NCBI GenBank assembly: GCA_029964075.1
Contig: CM057149.1
Location: 36,848,900-36,912,899 of the forward strand
DNA: 64,000 nucleotides
DNA from: Patiria pectinifera
Lineage: Eukaryota > Echinodermata > Asteroidea > Valvatida > Asterinidae
Direction: 5' to 3'
Shown here: positions 1-11,271 of the stretch, one piece after another
How positions within the stretch are numbered: the first letter of the stretch is position 1
Layout of the letters: each line of letters begins with the position of its first letter
Position numbers and translations under genes: made by a program
Notes under the pieces: model-generated
Told to the model about the DNA's origin: nothing
The model's database searches: none
What the model saw: the letters and a program-made list of their open reading frames with translations, nothing else

Positions 1-1
1 G

Positions 2-2269
2 TGCAGCGCAATGTACCAGCAATTCATCTCTACTGACTTGGTCTCAGGCGACATTGAAAAGGACTGGAAATGCTTCAAAGATGCAGTCCACACAGCAGCT
101 TTCGAAACTTTGGGCCCTGTTGTTCGGAAACACCAAGACTGGTTTGATGAAAATGACGAGGAGATCAAGAAACTTCTTGAAGAGAAACACCGCTTACACC
201 TATCCATGATCAATGATGAACAATCCGCATCAAAGAAAGCAGCCTTCCAGAGAATCCGTAAGACACTGCAGGCCAGACTCAGAGCTATGTGCGACTCATG
301 GTGGAGCAAAAAAGCGGACGAGCTCCAGTCCTACTCAGACTGTAAAGACATGAAGAAGTTCTATGATACGCTCAAGAAAACTTATGGGCCAAAATCATGT
401 GGTTCTACCCCCGTCGTGAGCTCTGATGGAACCACACTAATCACAGAAAAGAACCATATCATGGACCGTTGGGCTTCTCACTTCGAAAATCTGTTAAACA
501 GAGACTCAAACATCAGCACTGAGGCATTAGATCAACTGCCTCAGAGCACTGTCAATGTAGCCCTAGCTGAAGTGCCCACTACCTCCGAGACTGAAGAAGC
601 CATTGATGTACTATCCATGGGTAAAGCAGCTGGTTCCGACTCAATTCCCGCCGAGATATACAAAGCAGGAGATGCTTCGTTCGTGCAACGCCTCACAGAG
701 CTATTCCAACTGATGTGGATCAAAGGAGTGCTTCCTCAAGAGTTCAAGGATGCCTCCATTGTCCACATTTATAAGAAGAAAGGCAACCGTTTCATTTGTG
801 ACAACCACAGAGGAATCTCCCTGCTGGTCATTGCTGGTAAGATCCTCGCCAGAATCATGCTTAATCGCTTCACAACACACATTGCCAACACATTTCTACC
901 CGACAGCCAGTGTGGTTTCAGAAAAGGAAGAGGTACAGGCGACATGATCTTTGCAGCCCGGCAGCTACAAGAGAAATGCAGAGAGCAGAATACCGACCTC
1001 TACTGTGTCTTCGTCGACTTGACAAAGGCATTTGACACCGTCTGTAGAAAAGGACTCTGGAAACTCCTGTCCAAAATTGGCTGCCCTGAAAAGTATATCG
1101 AGATGGTTAAGCAGTTTCATGATGGTATGATGGCGCGAGTAACGGACGATGGGGAGTCTTCAAAACCCTTCCCAGTATCAAATGGAGTTAAACAAGGCTG
1201 TGTCCTTGCCCCAACGCTCTTCAGTGTCGTGTTTGCTAGCATGCTCCTTGATGCTTTCCGTGACATCAGCATCGGCGTGAAGATGAGATTCAGGACTGAT
1301 GGTAAACTCTTCAATCTGAGAAGACTTCAAGCAAAAACAAAGGTATTCGATGAATTGGTTCGTGAACTCCTATATGCCGATGACTGTGCTCTTGTCGCCC
1401 ACACCCAGGAAGACTTACAACTCATCATGGACTGCTTCGCAACGGCTTGCTCACGCTTTGGACTTTCAATCAGTCTGAAAAAGACAGAAGTGATGTTTCA
1501 ACCTGCTCCAAGTAAGCCATATGTTCCACCCGTTATCACCATTGGAGATCACATCCTTCATTCTGTTGACAAGTTTACATACTTGGGCAGCACCCTGTCA
1601 AGAGAAGTCAACATAGACCAGGAAATCACAAATCGGATATCCAAAGCCAGCTCAGCTTTCGGAAGATTTCGTGAGCGTCTGTGGAATAGGAGAGGCATAA
1701 GCTTGAAAACAAAGCTGCGTGTGTATCAAGCTGCAGTCCTGACTTCCCTGCTGTATGCCTGTGAAACTTGGACTACCTACAGCCGCCACATCAGAAAGCT
1801 GAACCACTTCCACCTTTCCTGCATGCGTAAGATCTTGCGCATCAGATGGCAAGACAAGGTCCCAGACACTGAAGTCCTCAAGCGAGCGGAATTGCCCAGT
1901 GTAGGTGCTTTGATCATGAGAGCTCAACTTCGCTGGTCAGGTCATGTAGTACGGATGCCTGATGATCGACTCCCCAAAAAGATCTTCTACGGTGAACTAA
2001 CAACAGGCAAAAGATCGGCTGGTGGTCAATTCAAGAGATACAAGGATTGCCTTAAAGCAACCATGAAGCAATGCAACTTCAATGTGAGCAGCTGGGAAGA
2101 ACTTGCCCATGATCGAACGGCATGGAGAAGATTATCACACGAAGGTGCATCAAGCTTCGAAGCCCGTCGCATCAGGGAGGCTGAGCTGAAACGACAGCAA
2201 CGAAAATCTCGTCAGCTAGATGCTTCCCTACGTGTCCACCCCACCCCCAACCTAGTGTGTCCAGTGTAG
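2..2269 (+). CDS. LINE ORF2, reverse transcriptase part (5' end outside window)
   Basis: This is the pol-like protein of a non-LTR retrotransposon, which copies element RNA into DNA at a nicked target. Counting from the Met at position 11 (752 codons), the frame shows a long basic linker. RT block motifs follow: the GKAAGSDSIPAEIYKAG region, then NHRGISLL, QCGFRKGRGT, FVDLTKAFD, NGVKQGCVLAPTLF and LLYADDCALV, with the catalytic YADD at residues 455-458. After these come YLGSTLS, LRVYQAAVLTSLLYACETWT and a conserved C-terminal tail. The frame is open to base 2, so Met11 is not the real start and the endonuclease domain should lie upstream of the window. Proteins of this type are often annotated as 'craniofacial development protein 2-like'. 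No internal frameshift is visible, so the copy is fairly young. Clade (RTE/Nimb-like) is not assigned. Confidence 0.9.
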   Translation, partial: CSAMYQQFISTDLVSGDIEKDWKCFKDAVHTAAFETLGPVVRKHQDWFDENDEEIKKLLEEKHRLHLSMINDEQSASKKAAFQRIRKTLQARLRAMCDSWWSKKADELQSYSDCKDMKKFYDTLKKTYGPKSCGSTPVVSSDGTTLITEKNHIMDRWASHFENLLNRDSNISTEALDQLPQSTVNVALAEVPTTSETEEAIDVLSMGKAAGSDSIPAEIYKAGDASFVQRLTELFQLMWIKGVLPQEFKDASIVHIYKKKGNRFICDNHRGISLLVIAGKILARIMLNRFTTHIANTFLPDSQCGFRKGRGTGDMIFAARQLQEKCREQNTDLYCVFVDLTKAFDTVCRKGLWKLLSKIGCPEKYIEMVKQFHDGMMARVTDDGESSKPFPVSNGVKQGCVLAPTLFSVVFASMLLDAFRDISIGVKMRFRTDGKLFNLRRLQAKTKVFDELVRELLYADDCALVAHTQEDLQLIMDCFATACSRFGLSISLKKTEVMFQPAPSKPYVPPVITIGDHILHSVDKFTYLGSTLSREVNIDQEITNRISKASSAFGRFRERLWNRRGISLKTKLRVYQAAVLTSLLYACETWTTYSRHIRKLNHFHLSCMRKILRIRWQDKVPDTEVLKRAELPSVGALIMRAQLRWSGHVVRMPDDRLPKKIFYGELTTGKRSAGGQFKRYKDCLKATMKQCNFNVSSWEELAHDRTAWRRLSHEGASSFEARRIREAELKRQQRKSRQLDASLRVHPTPNLVCPV

Positions 2270-2332
2270 GACTGTAGCTTCCTAGCTAGAATTGGACTTA
2301 TTAGCCATCTGCGAACACACAACACCAACTAG
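2267..2332 (+). pseudogene. LINE ORF2 C-terminal zinc-finger tail behind an in-frame TAG
   Basis: The LINE frame ends in CPV-TAG at 2267-2269. The same frame then continues for 20 codons (DCSFLARIGLISHLRTHNTN) to a second TAG at 2330-2332. The RIGLISHLRTH block is the C-terminal C2H2-like finger usual for this ORF2 family. The TAG therefore looks like a point nonsense mutation (or readthrough site) inside the finger rather than the native end. Confidence 0.7.
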
Positions 2333-2429
2333 TATGGAGATGTTGGCTGTCATCTTCGAATTTCGAAGGACGAACTATATATGCAGTGCTATTCACCCAT
2401 TGATCCATTAGTATTCACCCATACTGGAC

Positions 2430-3772
2430 AATGTATCGCCCTGCAATGCACGTGCGCGTGCCCGTCCTTTTTGCATTGTTTGCGTCATATTGAGCACGCG
2501 CGCTTTAGCTTAAACATGACGTTAACAATTGAAAAGAACGGCAGTGCGTGCGGGTGTTATGTTCTAAGCTATATACTGCCACGTTTGCCTCAGAAAATAT
2601 TGCTTTTTGCAGCTTTTTCGAGAACCGCTGGTCCAAACAACTTCAAACTTTGCACTGCACATTCTGTTGTCCCGAAAAATATACCCGCCGATTTTCAACT
2701 TCATACGGTGCCCGGTTCTGGAGATAATCGACGGACAGACAGACAGACTGAGATTCCTGGAATTATAGTAAGACTAGTGCAGGGCCAGTCGAAAATATGC
2801 GTGTTCGGAAGGGGCAGTAGAACTGCAGCTCGTGCAAACAACGCACATTATTCAGTGGTGTGAATGCACACTCGCAAGTTAAACGCACATGTCGTCACCC
2901 CCTGGCACTGATATTTATCCCTACTGGACAATATGGTATCGCCCTACAACTGTAGGGCGTAGTTGTAGGGCGATGCAATATTCTATTAGAGTTGCTCAGT
3001 CGACCGCCTACATACAGTGCAGTGATGGTTGCTCAGTTGACTACAAAATGCATGTGCCCGTGCATGCCACTCACGTATATATACGTACGAAGACATGGTG
3101 TGCAGTGCTATCGCCCTACAATGTGCCCGTCCCTTTTGCACTGTTTGCGTCATATTGAGCACGCGCGCTTTAGCTCGAACATGACGTAAACAATTGAAAA
3201 GAACCCCATGATGTGCCCGTCCTTTTTCCATTGTTGCGTCATATTAAGCACGCGCACTTTTGCTCAAACATGACATAAACAATTGAAAAGGACGAAAATG
3301 TGCCTGTTCGAGGGGGGCAAGTTGAAAATGTGCCTGTTCGGGAGGGGCAAATTGCTTGACCGCTGCGTTTTTGAGAACTTTTCGTGCAAACAACGCACAC
3401 AATTATGAGGAAGAAAAGTGTACCAAGTTGTTTATTTACCCTCTATTCTATGCGAGGACGCGGCATATTGACGCCATAGATATAGAACTATACCTATGAT
3501 TGACGCGGCATATTATTCTACACGCAGCTTATTATTCTATGCGAGCACGCGCGCTTTAGCTCAAACATGACGTAAACAATTGAAAAGGACTGCGCGTGTT
3601 CTAGGCTATACTCTGCCACGTTGAAGCTCAAAAAATACTGCTTTTTTGCAGCTTTTTGGACAACCGCTGGTCCAAACCACTTCAAACTCGGCACTTCACA
3701 TTCGGTTGTCCCGAGCAATACACCCGCCGATTTTCAACTCCATACGGTGCCCGGTTCTGGAGATAATCGGCG

Positions 3773-3806
<34 letters not shown>

Positions 3807-4456
3807 GATTCCTTGAATTGTAGTATAGACTAGTGCAGGGCCAGTCGAAAATGTGCGTGTTCGGAAGGGGCAGTTGAGAACTGCAGCTCGTGCAAAAAAA
3901 CGCACATTATTCAATGGTGTGAACGCACACTCGCAAGTTAAACGCACAAAATGTCGTCACCCCCCGGCACTGATATTTTCCCCTACTGGACAATATGGTG
4001 TCGCCCTACAACTGTAGGGCGTAGTTGTAGGGCGATACCATATTGTATTAGAGTTGCTCTGTCGACTGCCTACATACAGTGCAGTGATGGTTGCTCAGTT
4101 GACTACAAAATGCATGTGCCCGTGCATGCCACTCACGTATTTTATGTACGTACGAAGACATGGTGTGCAGTGCTGTCGCCCTACAATGTGCCCGTCCTTT
4201 TTCCACTGTTGCGTCATATTAAGCACGCGCGCTCTTGCTCAAACATGACGTAAACAATTGAAAAGAACATCAGTGCGCGGAGTTCTAGGCTATATTCTGG
4301 CGCGCTAGGCTTCAGAAAAGACAGCTTTTTTGCAGCTTTTTCGAGAACCGCTGGTCCAAACCACTTCAAATTTGGCACTGCACATTCGGTTGTCCCGAGC
4401 AATACACCCGCCGATTTTCAACTCCATACGGTGCCCGGTTCTGGAGATAATCGGCG

Positions 4457-4490
<34 letters not shown>

Positions 4491-4515
4491 GATTCCTTGA
4501 ATTGTAGTATAGATA
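2430..4515 (+). repeat. Tandemly reiterated (CAGA)n-containing repeat, three to four units
   Basis: A block with shared landmarks recurs. It opens with GTGCCCGTCCTTTT, then AACATGACGTAAACAATTG, a stretch ending CGGTGCCCGGTTCTGGAGAT, a (CAGA)n tract and CGCAAGTTAAACGCAC. The last part is a GTAGGGCG inverted pair and a TGCAGTGATGGTTGCTCAGTT stretch. Units cover about 2430-3130, 3128-3300 (short), 3541-4200 and 4190-4500. The CAGA tract grows from about 4 repeats near 2735 to about 8 near 3775 and 4457. Short open frames here are incidental. This looks like a dispersed element multiplied in tandem; the family is not recognised. Confidence 0.7.
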
Positions 4516-4667
4516 TATGATTTTTTTTCGACTTTTGTTTACCATTTTGGCAGCCATATTGGCCACCATCCTGGCCGTCATCATGAATTTGAAGCACGAT
4601 AGCAAAAAAAGAGATACCTGAAATGAATTTCAGAGTGTCAAAATCATATTTTACCATTTTATATATG

Positions 4668-4726
4668 TCAAATTAGGTTTTGCCCTTCACCGACGTATAA
4701 ATCAAATTAGGCAAAACCTAATTTGA
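4668..4726. repeat. Perfect hairpin built from a shared SINE-like core
   Basis: TCAAATTAGGTTTTGCC at 4668-4684 and its exact reverse complement at 4710-4726 form a 17-bp stem with a 25-nt loop. The left arm plus CTTCACC recurs at about 50137-50160 and in degraded form near 47170, next to tRNA-like SINE heads. Confidence 0.7.
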
Positions 4727-5697
4727 TTTATATCACCCCGGGGCAAAAGTTTCATCTTATAATTTTATATATGATTTTAGCACATTGTTTGACTGATATG
4801 TCTTTTTTTCCAGTTTTTAGCAATTTTGGCGGCCATATTGGCCGCCATCTTGGATATCTTCTTCGCATCGGATTTTTTTTTCTGTTAACATCCAAAATGT
4901 GTTTTAGGACCATAAAAGGCACCCAAAAACATTTGTGAAAGTTAGTTCTGGGGGCGCACGGGGGGGGGGGTCCCCCATACATACTCAACTATAGGGCGTA
5001 GCTGCGACAGCGGGCAGAGAAGTAGGTGAATTGCTTGTACTCTGCTTATGTGTAATTGCTTACGCGATTTGTGTACAAAGTCTGTGTAGCTGTACGGGGT
5101 TACGTTGGTGTGTGTAGCTGAATTCTGGCTTACACACGTACACCCGGCGTAGTTGGTACCCTGCTATAGGACTGTATACATTGCTAAGCGGCTGTCGTGC
5201 GCTTGTGACGCTGTGTTTTGCTGACTTAATTAGCGATTCATTACTAGCGTTGTGCATAGTTAGTTGCCCATTGCTGCCATTGTCGTCTAGTGCTTAATGC
5301 TGTGTGCGTTGTTGCATAGGCGAGCAGCAGGCTATCTCCAGTAACTCAAGACCCTGTTCCTAAAACAACCCACCGAATCACATCCTAATTAATGTACTTG
5401 ATTATTGTTGAATAAATTATGATCTTTGTTGTTTGAGATTACCGACAATTCTGCTTCCGGTGTTTATGTTTATTTATTGTGCAATTAATTAACAGAGATA
5501 AATAATCAACACTCATTCACAATCGGGCGGTAGATTCCCACCAAAACGGACCTGCACCCTTAGCCTTGAAGGTCGCTCTGAGTGATCTCTCGTCTAGGGA
5601 AGAGCCTTGGTTTGGGAGGATTGTTTTCACACCACTAGGAGTCAGACTTATTCAAACAGACTTAGGTTGGCCCGGGGGGGGGGGGGTTCCCGCCACA
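4727..5697. other. Non-coding stretch, no gene seen
   Basis: This holds an A/T-rich part, G homopolymers (about 4962 and 5675) and a T/G-rich region. The last 350 bases have an AATAAA-containing section and end in CCCGCCACA directly at the left edge of the segmental duplication. It might be an LTR-like or other element end that was inserted in P450 intron 1, but no paired terminus is visible in the window. Confidence 0.4.
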
Positions 5698-5786
5698 GTA
5701 TGTACAGACTGAACTCTGCAGCACAAAGAAGCTGATATTCTGAACACTTAAAAATCATTTAAATTCACATTGTCTTTTTTTTTCAG

Positions 5787-8761
5787 GCGCATACTCATTT
5801 TAAACAGCTACGAGTCCATTAAAGACGCCTTCGTGAAGCATTCAGCATTGGTTTCTGACCGTCCTAGTGTGTGGTCATTTACGTATGTCAATGAAAATCT
5901 TCAAAATGTTGGTAAGTATAATTATACTCGAAATTTGATCTACCCGGCTCCTGAGGCCTAATTACCTGCATTCCCTGAAAGATGCTCGTTTTATGCTTGA
6001 AGGAAATGACAGACAAAATGTCTTATGTCTTGGATCTCATTTTATCGGAATAGGCCTATGCCTGCATATTAAAGCTCTTAATGTTTGATTTTTACCTGTT
6101 ATATAAATAGTCAGTGAGGAATGTCAAACTCAAAAATTGGCACGATGACGTCATTACTTGACGAAAGGACGTCAACTATAGATAAAACTCGAAGTGAAAA
6201 ACCATTCGTCACAGTTTTACCAAATTCACCTTTAAATTGTCTTTGTGCAACCTTTAACGACTTTGTGAGGTTTCAGAATCGTGATATAAAAATGTGGTTA
6301 ACTAGTCTAAAACCCGTCGTGTTACGCCCTGGCCTTACAGAGACCACAAAATGGTAGGAACTAACTCGTGCTAGAAGGCACACTAACCCCTCGCTCCTTG
6401 ACCATTCCTCATTTTCAAAAACAGTACCAGCGCTGCAGTGCAAACAGGTTGTTTAAACAACATGTAATTTCAGTGCGTACGACCGGTACCCACAGCACCC
6501 CGTTTCCGCGAGCTTGCATGTCTCCCGTTTTCAGGCATGTGCACTTTAGGGGTGCAGACCAGTAAATCGGTCCGAAATTGCCTGCGCGGGCCAAATCGCG
6601 ATTTGCATGCCCTCAAAATCTTCGGTATTTGAGCATGCTGTGGCCCATGAACTTGAGGGTCTGTAAAAAATATGGGTGGAAGCCGTGCACAGGACTGGGA
6701 GCTTGCAGTTCTGTGTAATTTGGATGTAATTTGCACCCTAAAAGCGCTCTATTTTGCAATGGAGTGTAGGCATCGTTTTTCAAAATGGCGATGGGCTTCA
6801 GGACTATTTTCAGGGGTGATCGTCTTCAGATGGAAATTTCTCCTAAAAGTCATCAGTTGACCCCCCGTAAATTGAACAGAAAATGAAAGATGATGAAATA
6901 AGCTTTAATTTGATGGGTGTCTTGAACACCTTGGAGAGTTGTGAGTATTTTTCCCGAATTTTTGAAGTGGGAGCATTTACCATTGGGGTCTATGGAAGTT
7001 TATTTACTGGTCTGCTACCTTAGCAGGGACAACACATACCTGTGACCAAATCGTGTTTGCTTATGATATAATATGGCAAACGTAAGCGCAAAGATACGGT
7101 AGGACAAGGGTCTGATTTTTTTTTAATAGGCGTCAAACGCCCGAAGCGCTACTGCGCAAAGGAATTCCACCAGGTCATAAATGGAGCACGATAATAATTA
7201 ACATTATTATAAAGTGTTTTAGTTTATGGATTTTTTTTTTGGCACCGATGCGCGTTGTTCGCTCAGTCAAGTTTGTTTACTTTTCAAACAAGGTGTCTTC
7301 TTGGAGGCTTTCACCGAGAGTTGGAAGAGAGAGAAGAAGTACATGTTGCGAACCGTTCGTCAGTTTGGCTATGGTACCTCCGGCTCGGAAAGCATCACCC
7401 TCCAAGAAGCTAATCACCTAGCCGAGCTGATCAAGAAGAGGGGCGGGAAGCCATTTGAGCTCGGCCTCCCTCTCAGCCTCTGCCTCCTCAACGTGACCTT
7501 CTCCATGATCCTTGGTACCACCTACGAGGAAGATGACAAGGAGTTCAACAAGTTATTGGATTATGTCCTGTCGTGGTATCTTGAGGTCTTCATGCTCTAC
7601 GACATAGAGCCGCTTTTGCCCCTCTGCAATAAGTTCGGCCTCAGCCCTCGACTGAACAAGGGAAAGATGATGACAAAGGAGATGCTGGCGTTCGTACAGA
7701 AGCACATTGACAATCACAAGGCTACCCTGGACCCAGACCATCCTCGCGACATGGTGGACGCGTGTCTGATCGAGATGGCTAAAGGTGACCCCAACAGTGA
7801 CCTGAGAGAGTTCACCGACGAGAAGTTCTTGTGGATGCTCTTCTTCTTCATCCCGGACCAGGGAGACACGGCCTCCGGTCTATTCCTCTTCCTGATGCTG
7901 GCCACTGCCCTGCATCCTGAGGTGCAGCAGCGCGTCTTCCAGGAGATTCAAGACGTCATCGGGGACCGACCGCCTTCGCTGAAGGATAAAGAGAAGATGC
8001 CGTACACGGAGGCTGTTATCCTGGAGACCCTTCGCATGGATACCACCTTCTGGCTTCTGGTCCCACACTTCACCGCAGACGATGTTGAGATTCTCGGCTA
8101 CAAGATTCCAAAGGATACCACGGTCATTCCAAACATCTATGCGGTCCACTTTGATCCGGAGCTGTGGGGTGATCCGGAAAACTTCCGACCTGAGAGGTTT
8201 ATCGACGAACATGGCCGCATCAATCGACCAGATTACTTCATTCCCTACTCAACCGGTTGGTAACTTTTGAAAAATGTCACAAGACTTTATTATTGGTCAC
8301 CTTATTTCGATAAAATTAAAAATGATTCAGATTAGCTTTACAATCTGTGTTCAGAAGATACATGTATTGCGATTCCACAGGCCTTTCGAATCGCACCCAC
8401 AGAAAACATGCAGTTTTGAGGTCTTGCGTAGGGATAAAAAAAACTATATATATCCCATCGCACAGGACAATATATGGATAGAGTCAAGATATGACGATTT
8501 TAATCTTCACAGGCTCTTGATAAGACTTTAATGACAATCAGTGTCGACACCAGTAACAGTGTTGTGTCAATATTATGTACAGGACGCAGGTCGTGTGTCG
8601 GAGAGCAGATGTCCCAGAAACAGTTCTTCCTGTTCTACATCACTTTGATCCAGAAGTACAAGTTCAAGCTCCCAGATGGTGACCCCATACCCAAGTTGGA
8701 ATCGCAGTGGTTGTTTGTCAGCCCGCCCAATTACCGTCTGCAAGCAGAGCCCAGGGAGTAA
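5787..8761 (+). CDS. CYP2-clan cytochrome P450, copy A (exons 2-4 only in window)
   Basis: Heme-thiolate monooxygenase of the CYP2 clan. Exons are 5787-5911, 7293-8255 and 8583-8761, with lengths 125, 963 and 179 nt identical to copy B and no stop or frameshift. Visible motifs are WKREK (C-helix), PDQGDT (I-helix), ETLR (ExxR), FRPERF and a split heme loop STG/RRSCVGE. Exon 4 is identical in protein to copy B. Exon 3 differs at seven positions (K/E, D/G, P/S, M/T, F/L, L/I, H/Q) and exon 2 at one (A/S). Exon 1, with the membrane anchor and proline hinge, is not found in the 5.7 kb upstream. The homology to copy B stops abruptly at 5698 inside intron 1. It is either a 5'-truncated duplicate or has its exon 1 left of the window behind inserted DNA. 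Confidence 0.88.
6549..7019. mobile_element. 471-bp TIR element in intron 2 of P450 copy A
   Basis: The ends are inverted repeats around GCAGACCAGTAAAT (left) and ATTTACTGGTCTGC (right). The element is flanked by TTA on both sides (6546-6548 and 7020-7022). Copy B has the uninterrupted site near 24705, so the insertion postdates the duplication. It has no coding capacity. A 3-bp TTA target duplication fits PIF/Harbinger-type MITEs. Related, reversed sequence lies at about 34510-35782 and a fragment near 37300. Confidence 0.75.
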
Positions 8762-10065
8762 ACGAAATGCATCGGTGGAGAACAGCGTGCATGGTATAAT
8801 CATCATTATAAAATAATTGTTTCTAGCTTTGCTTTAAATTTCGATTGTACTGATCAGCTGCACGTAAAGATCCTGCTTGCCTTGTCATTGCGGAGAGAAG
8901 TGATGTTTATCAACTTATTATAAGATCACTTTAAGTGCACGTGCTAAAGCGTTTGTACATACTTTAATAGGTGTGATGGAACTGATTTTCTTAAGTAAGA
9001 TCAAATCGATAAATTATTGATGTAATTAATGGACCAATCGGCACATTGCAAACAAAGTAATTAATGTTGGAACTGATGCATCTTTCGTCTGAATCTCGAA
9101 AACTTTATAAAAAGCAAATCTTGATTAACCCGCCCAGCAAACAAACATTCTGCATTTGCAAAGTTGTCCTTTCAGTCAAAACGGTGACTGTTTTAAACAG
9201 TTAAGACCTCCCTGCCTACATAAAGTAGGATTGACTGGCTGTGACTGTTTATGTAGCTTGATACAGCTATGCTTTGACTGTATACACAAGCCCGCGGGAA
9301 CGGGGGGTGCTGTGGGTGCTGCAGCACCCCCAACTTTTTGGATTGGGGTGCTGGAATATACTTCAGCACCCCCTACTCCCGGTCAAAAATGTGTTCCAGC
9401 CAGCAGTGTTCTACGAAGTTGAAATTGCGCCGCTGCAAATATCTCCTTCGTTTTGTTCGTTTCTAGTTTTGCCGCGGCTGAGCGCGGCGCTTCGAACCGT
9501 CTAACACTGTAAAATATCAGGAGGAAGTATTTTCTAAAGCAATAACCTCGGCCATGACAATGGTGGCAAAGTTGATTATGCTTGCCAGGATTTTTTTCAT
9601 TCGATCTTTCAATAGGGGCAAATGTTCATACCTTTCCCCTGAAGGTTTTTCTTTTTATTTAAAAGTTTCATTGACGTTGCTAGCATTCTGTACTCAACAT
9701 TTACAAATAGCAAGGTTCACACACATCCCAACTTAATAGGAGTGGGACGGGCTTCCATTGAAACTAGTTCCAGTGTAGTTTCGTTTTAATTAAAAAGCTA
9801 TTCATGGGTGTGTTATCCCCTGCAAGTTTTTTCCTCATAAAAACTCAGTAGACCGATAAATCCTTGCCTAGCCCCAAATTTGCCACCTACCGATCATAAA
9901 CCTAAAGATGCATATGGTCTGTTAGTTTTTTTATATTTGCCATTCCCTGTAACAAACAAATAACACTGCAAATATATCAAGAGCTACATCGTTTAGGCCT
10001 ATGTGAATATTTTTATGAACAGAAATTCATCCGCTTCCAGTGGAACCATTTTGTTTTAACTTTTA

Positions 10066-11271
10066 CACAGATACTGAGGAACAACTTGGTGGCCAGGGGT
10101 CACAGCTCTCACCAAGTTCATCGTGCCATTGCCAGAGCTAAAGCTATCCCCAGAAATCTAGCTCTCACGGGAAAGGCCCCTGATGCCATGGCCAAACCCA
10201 TGATTCCCTTGGTTACCACGTTTCACCCCAATCTTCCTCCCCTTCGCAAAATCACTAATGGCAATCATCATATCCTCCATACTTCAGATCGCCTTGCCCG
10301 CGCCATCCCCAACGGCCCAACATTGGCTTACAGGCGTCCTCGAAATCTACGGGACTTGATTGTTCGAGCTGAAGTCCCATCCTTAGATGCATCCCCTCCC
10401 ACCCAGCTTGGTACTTTCAAGTGCAGTTCCAGATGTGTTGTCTGCCAGATTCATATCCAGGAGTCTGACTCCTTTTCTGGCCACTCTTCTGTCACTACCC
10501 ACAGAACCATTGGTAACATCACTTGTAACACCTCCAATGTCATATATCTCATTTCTTGCAGGGTCTGTGGAGTGCAGTTTGTAGGTGAGACTAAGAATAC
10601 GCTCAAGAAGCGTTTCTATGCCCACCGGTCAACGGTCAACACCAAGAAACTAGACACCCCTGTTGGGCATCACTTCAACCTGCCTAACCACTCCATTTCT
10701 GATATGATTTTGCAGGGCATTGAATCTCTTGGCCATCGCAAGGACTCAGTTCGCCTCAGCAGAGAGAAAGTGTGGATGAATCGTCTTCGAACTATTCAAC
10801 CACATGGTCTCAACATCCAACTTGGAAATGATTAATCCTTTCCTTCCTCCATTGTCTTCAGTTACAGATAATCCATCTGGTCTTCCTTGTTTGTGTTTAC
10901 CCATCTTCCCCCATCTTTCATACCTTTCCACCTCAGTACTGTTCCCCCCCCCGCATCATCCCTTCACTCTCACACTCTTTTGTCCGTTCCCACTCCCTGT
11001 GACCTTTGATCCTTCCCCTTTCTGGTCCCTCCCCAGTTTACACCAGACCCCTTGTGGTTTGCCATCTCCCTTTGATTCTTTGTTCTCTCATCCACCCTCC
11101 CCTGCATCTTTCCACACCTTTCCCACCTAATCCTCCTTTTGTGTTTCTTCTTTCAGCCCTGCATGTTTGTGTGCACCCCCATGTTAATGTATGTACCTCT
11201 GTCATTTCTGTTTTAGCCTCTGAAGAAGAACTTGCCAAGTTCGCAACGTCAAGCCACATTAATTTTAAGAT
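10066..11271 (+). mobile_element. 5'-truncated Penelope-like retroelement
   Basis: This 1.2-kb insertion is in copy A and absent from copy B, where the empty site near 30100 reads AACTTTTATAAGTTT. A TTTTA repeat flanks it (10061-10065 and 11272-11276). The right part contains GAAGAAGAACTTGCCAAG followed by CGCAACGTC. That resembles the tail commonly seen at the 3' ends of Penelope-like elements. Only the linker and endonuclease coding part is present; the reverse transcriptase is missing. Confidence 0.85.
10071..10835 (+). CDS. Penelope-like GIY-YIG endonuclease domain (partial protein)
   Basis: The frame is open from the 5' truncation. It reads the conserved linker (PLVTTFHPNLPPLRK, HHILHTSDRLA, LAYRRPRNLRDLIVRAE), a Cys pair region (FKCSSRCVVCQIH) and then a GIY-YIG type endonuclease. 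The endonuclease shows VIYLISCRVCGVQFVGET for the Y..G region, the Arg in LKKRFYAH, the spaced His in VGHHFNLPNH, and EKVWMNRLRTIQPHGLN with the late Glu. The enzyme nicks target DNA to prime reverse transcription. It ends naturally at TAA (10833-10835). It cannot be autonomous without its RT. Confidence 0.88.
   Translation: MLRNNLVARGHSSHQVHRAIARAKAIPRNLALTGKAPDAMAKPMIPLVTTFHPNLPPLRKITNGNHHILHTSDRLARAIPNGPTLAYRRPRNLRDLIVRAEVPSLDASPPTQLGTFKCSSRCVVCQIHIQESDSFSGHSSVTTHRTIGNITCNTSNVIYLISCRVCGVQFVGETKNTLKKRFYAHRSTVNTKKLDTPVGHHFNLPNHSISDMILQGIESLGHRKDSVRLSREKVWMNRLRTIQPHGLNIQLGND

Noticed and set aside
2381-3231. Small proteins in the CAGA-tailed repeat
   Set aside because: The frames are not conserved between repeat units and change with the microsatellite length.
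5340-5697. Solo LTR left of P450 copy A
   Set aside because: There is a polyadenylation-like signal and a CA end at 5697, but no matching TG start or target duplication was found.
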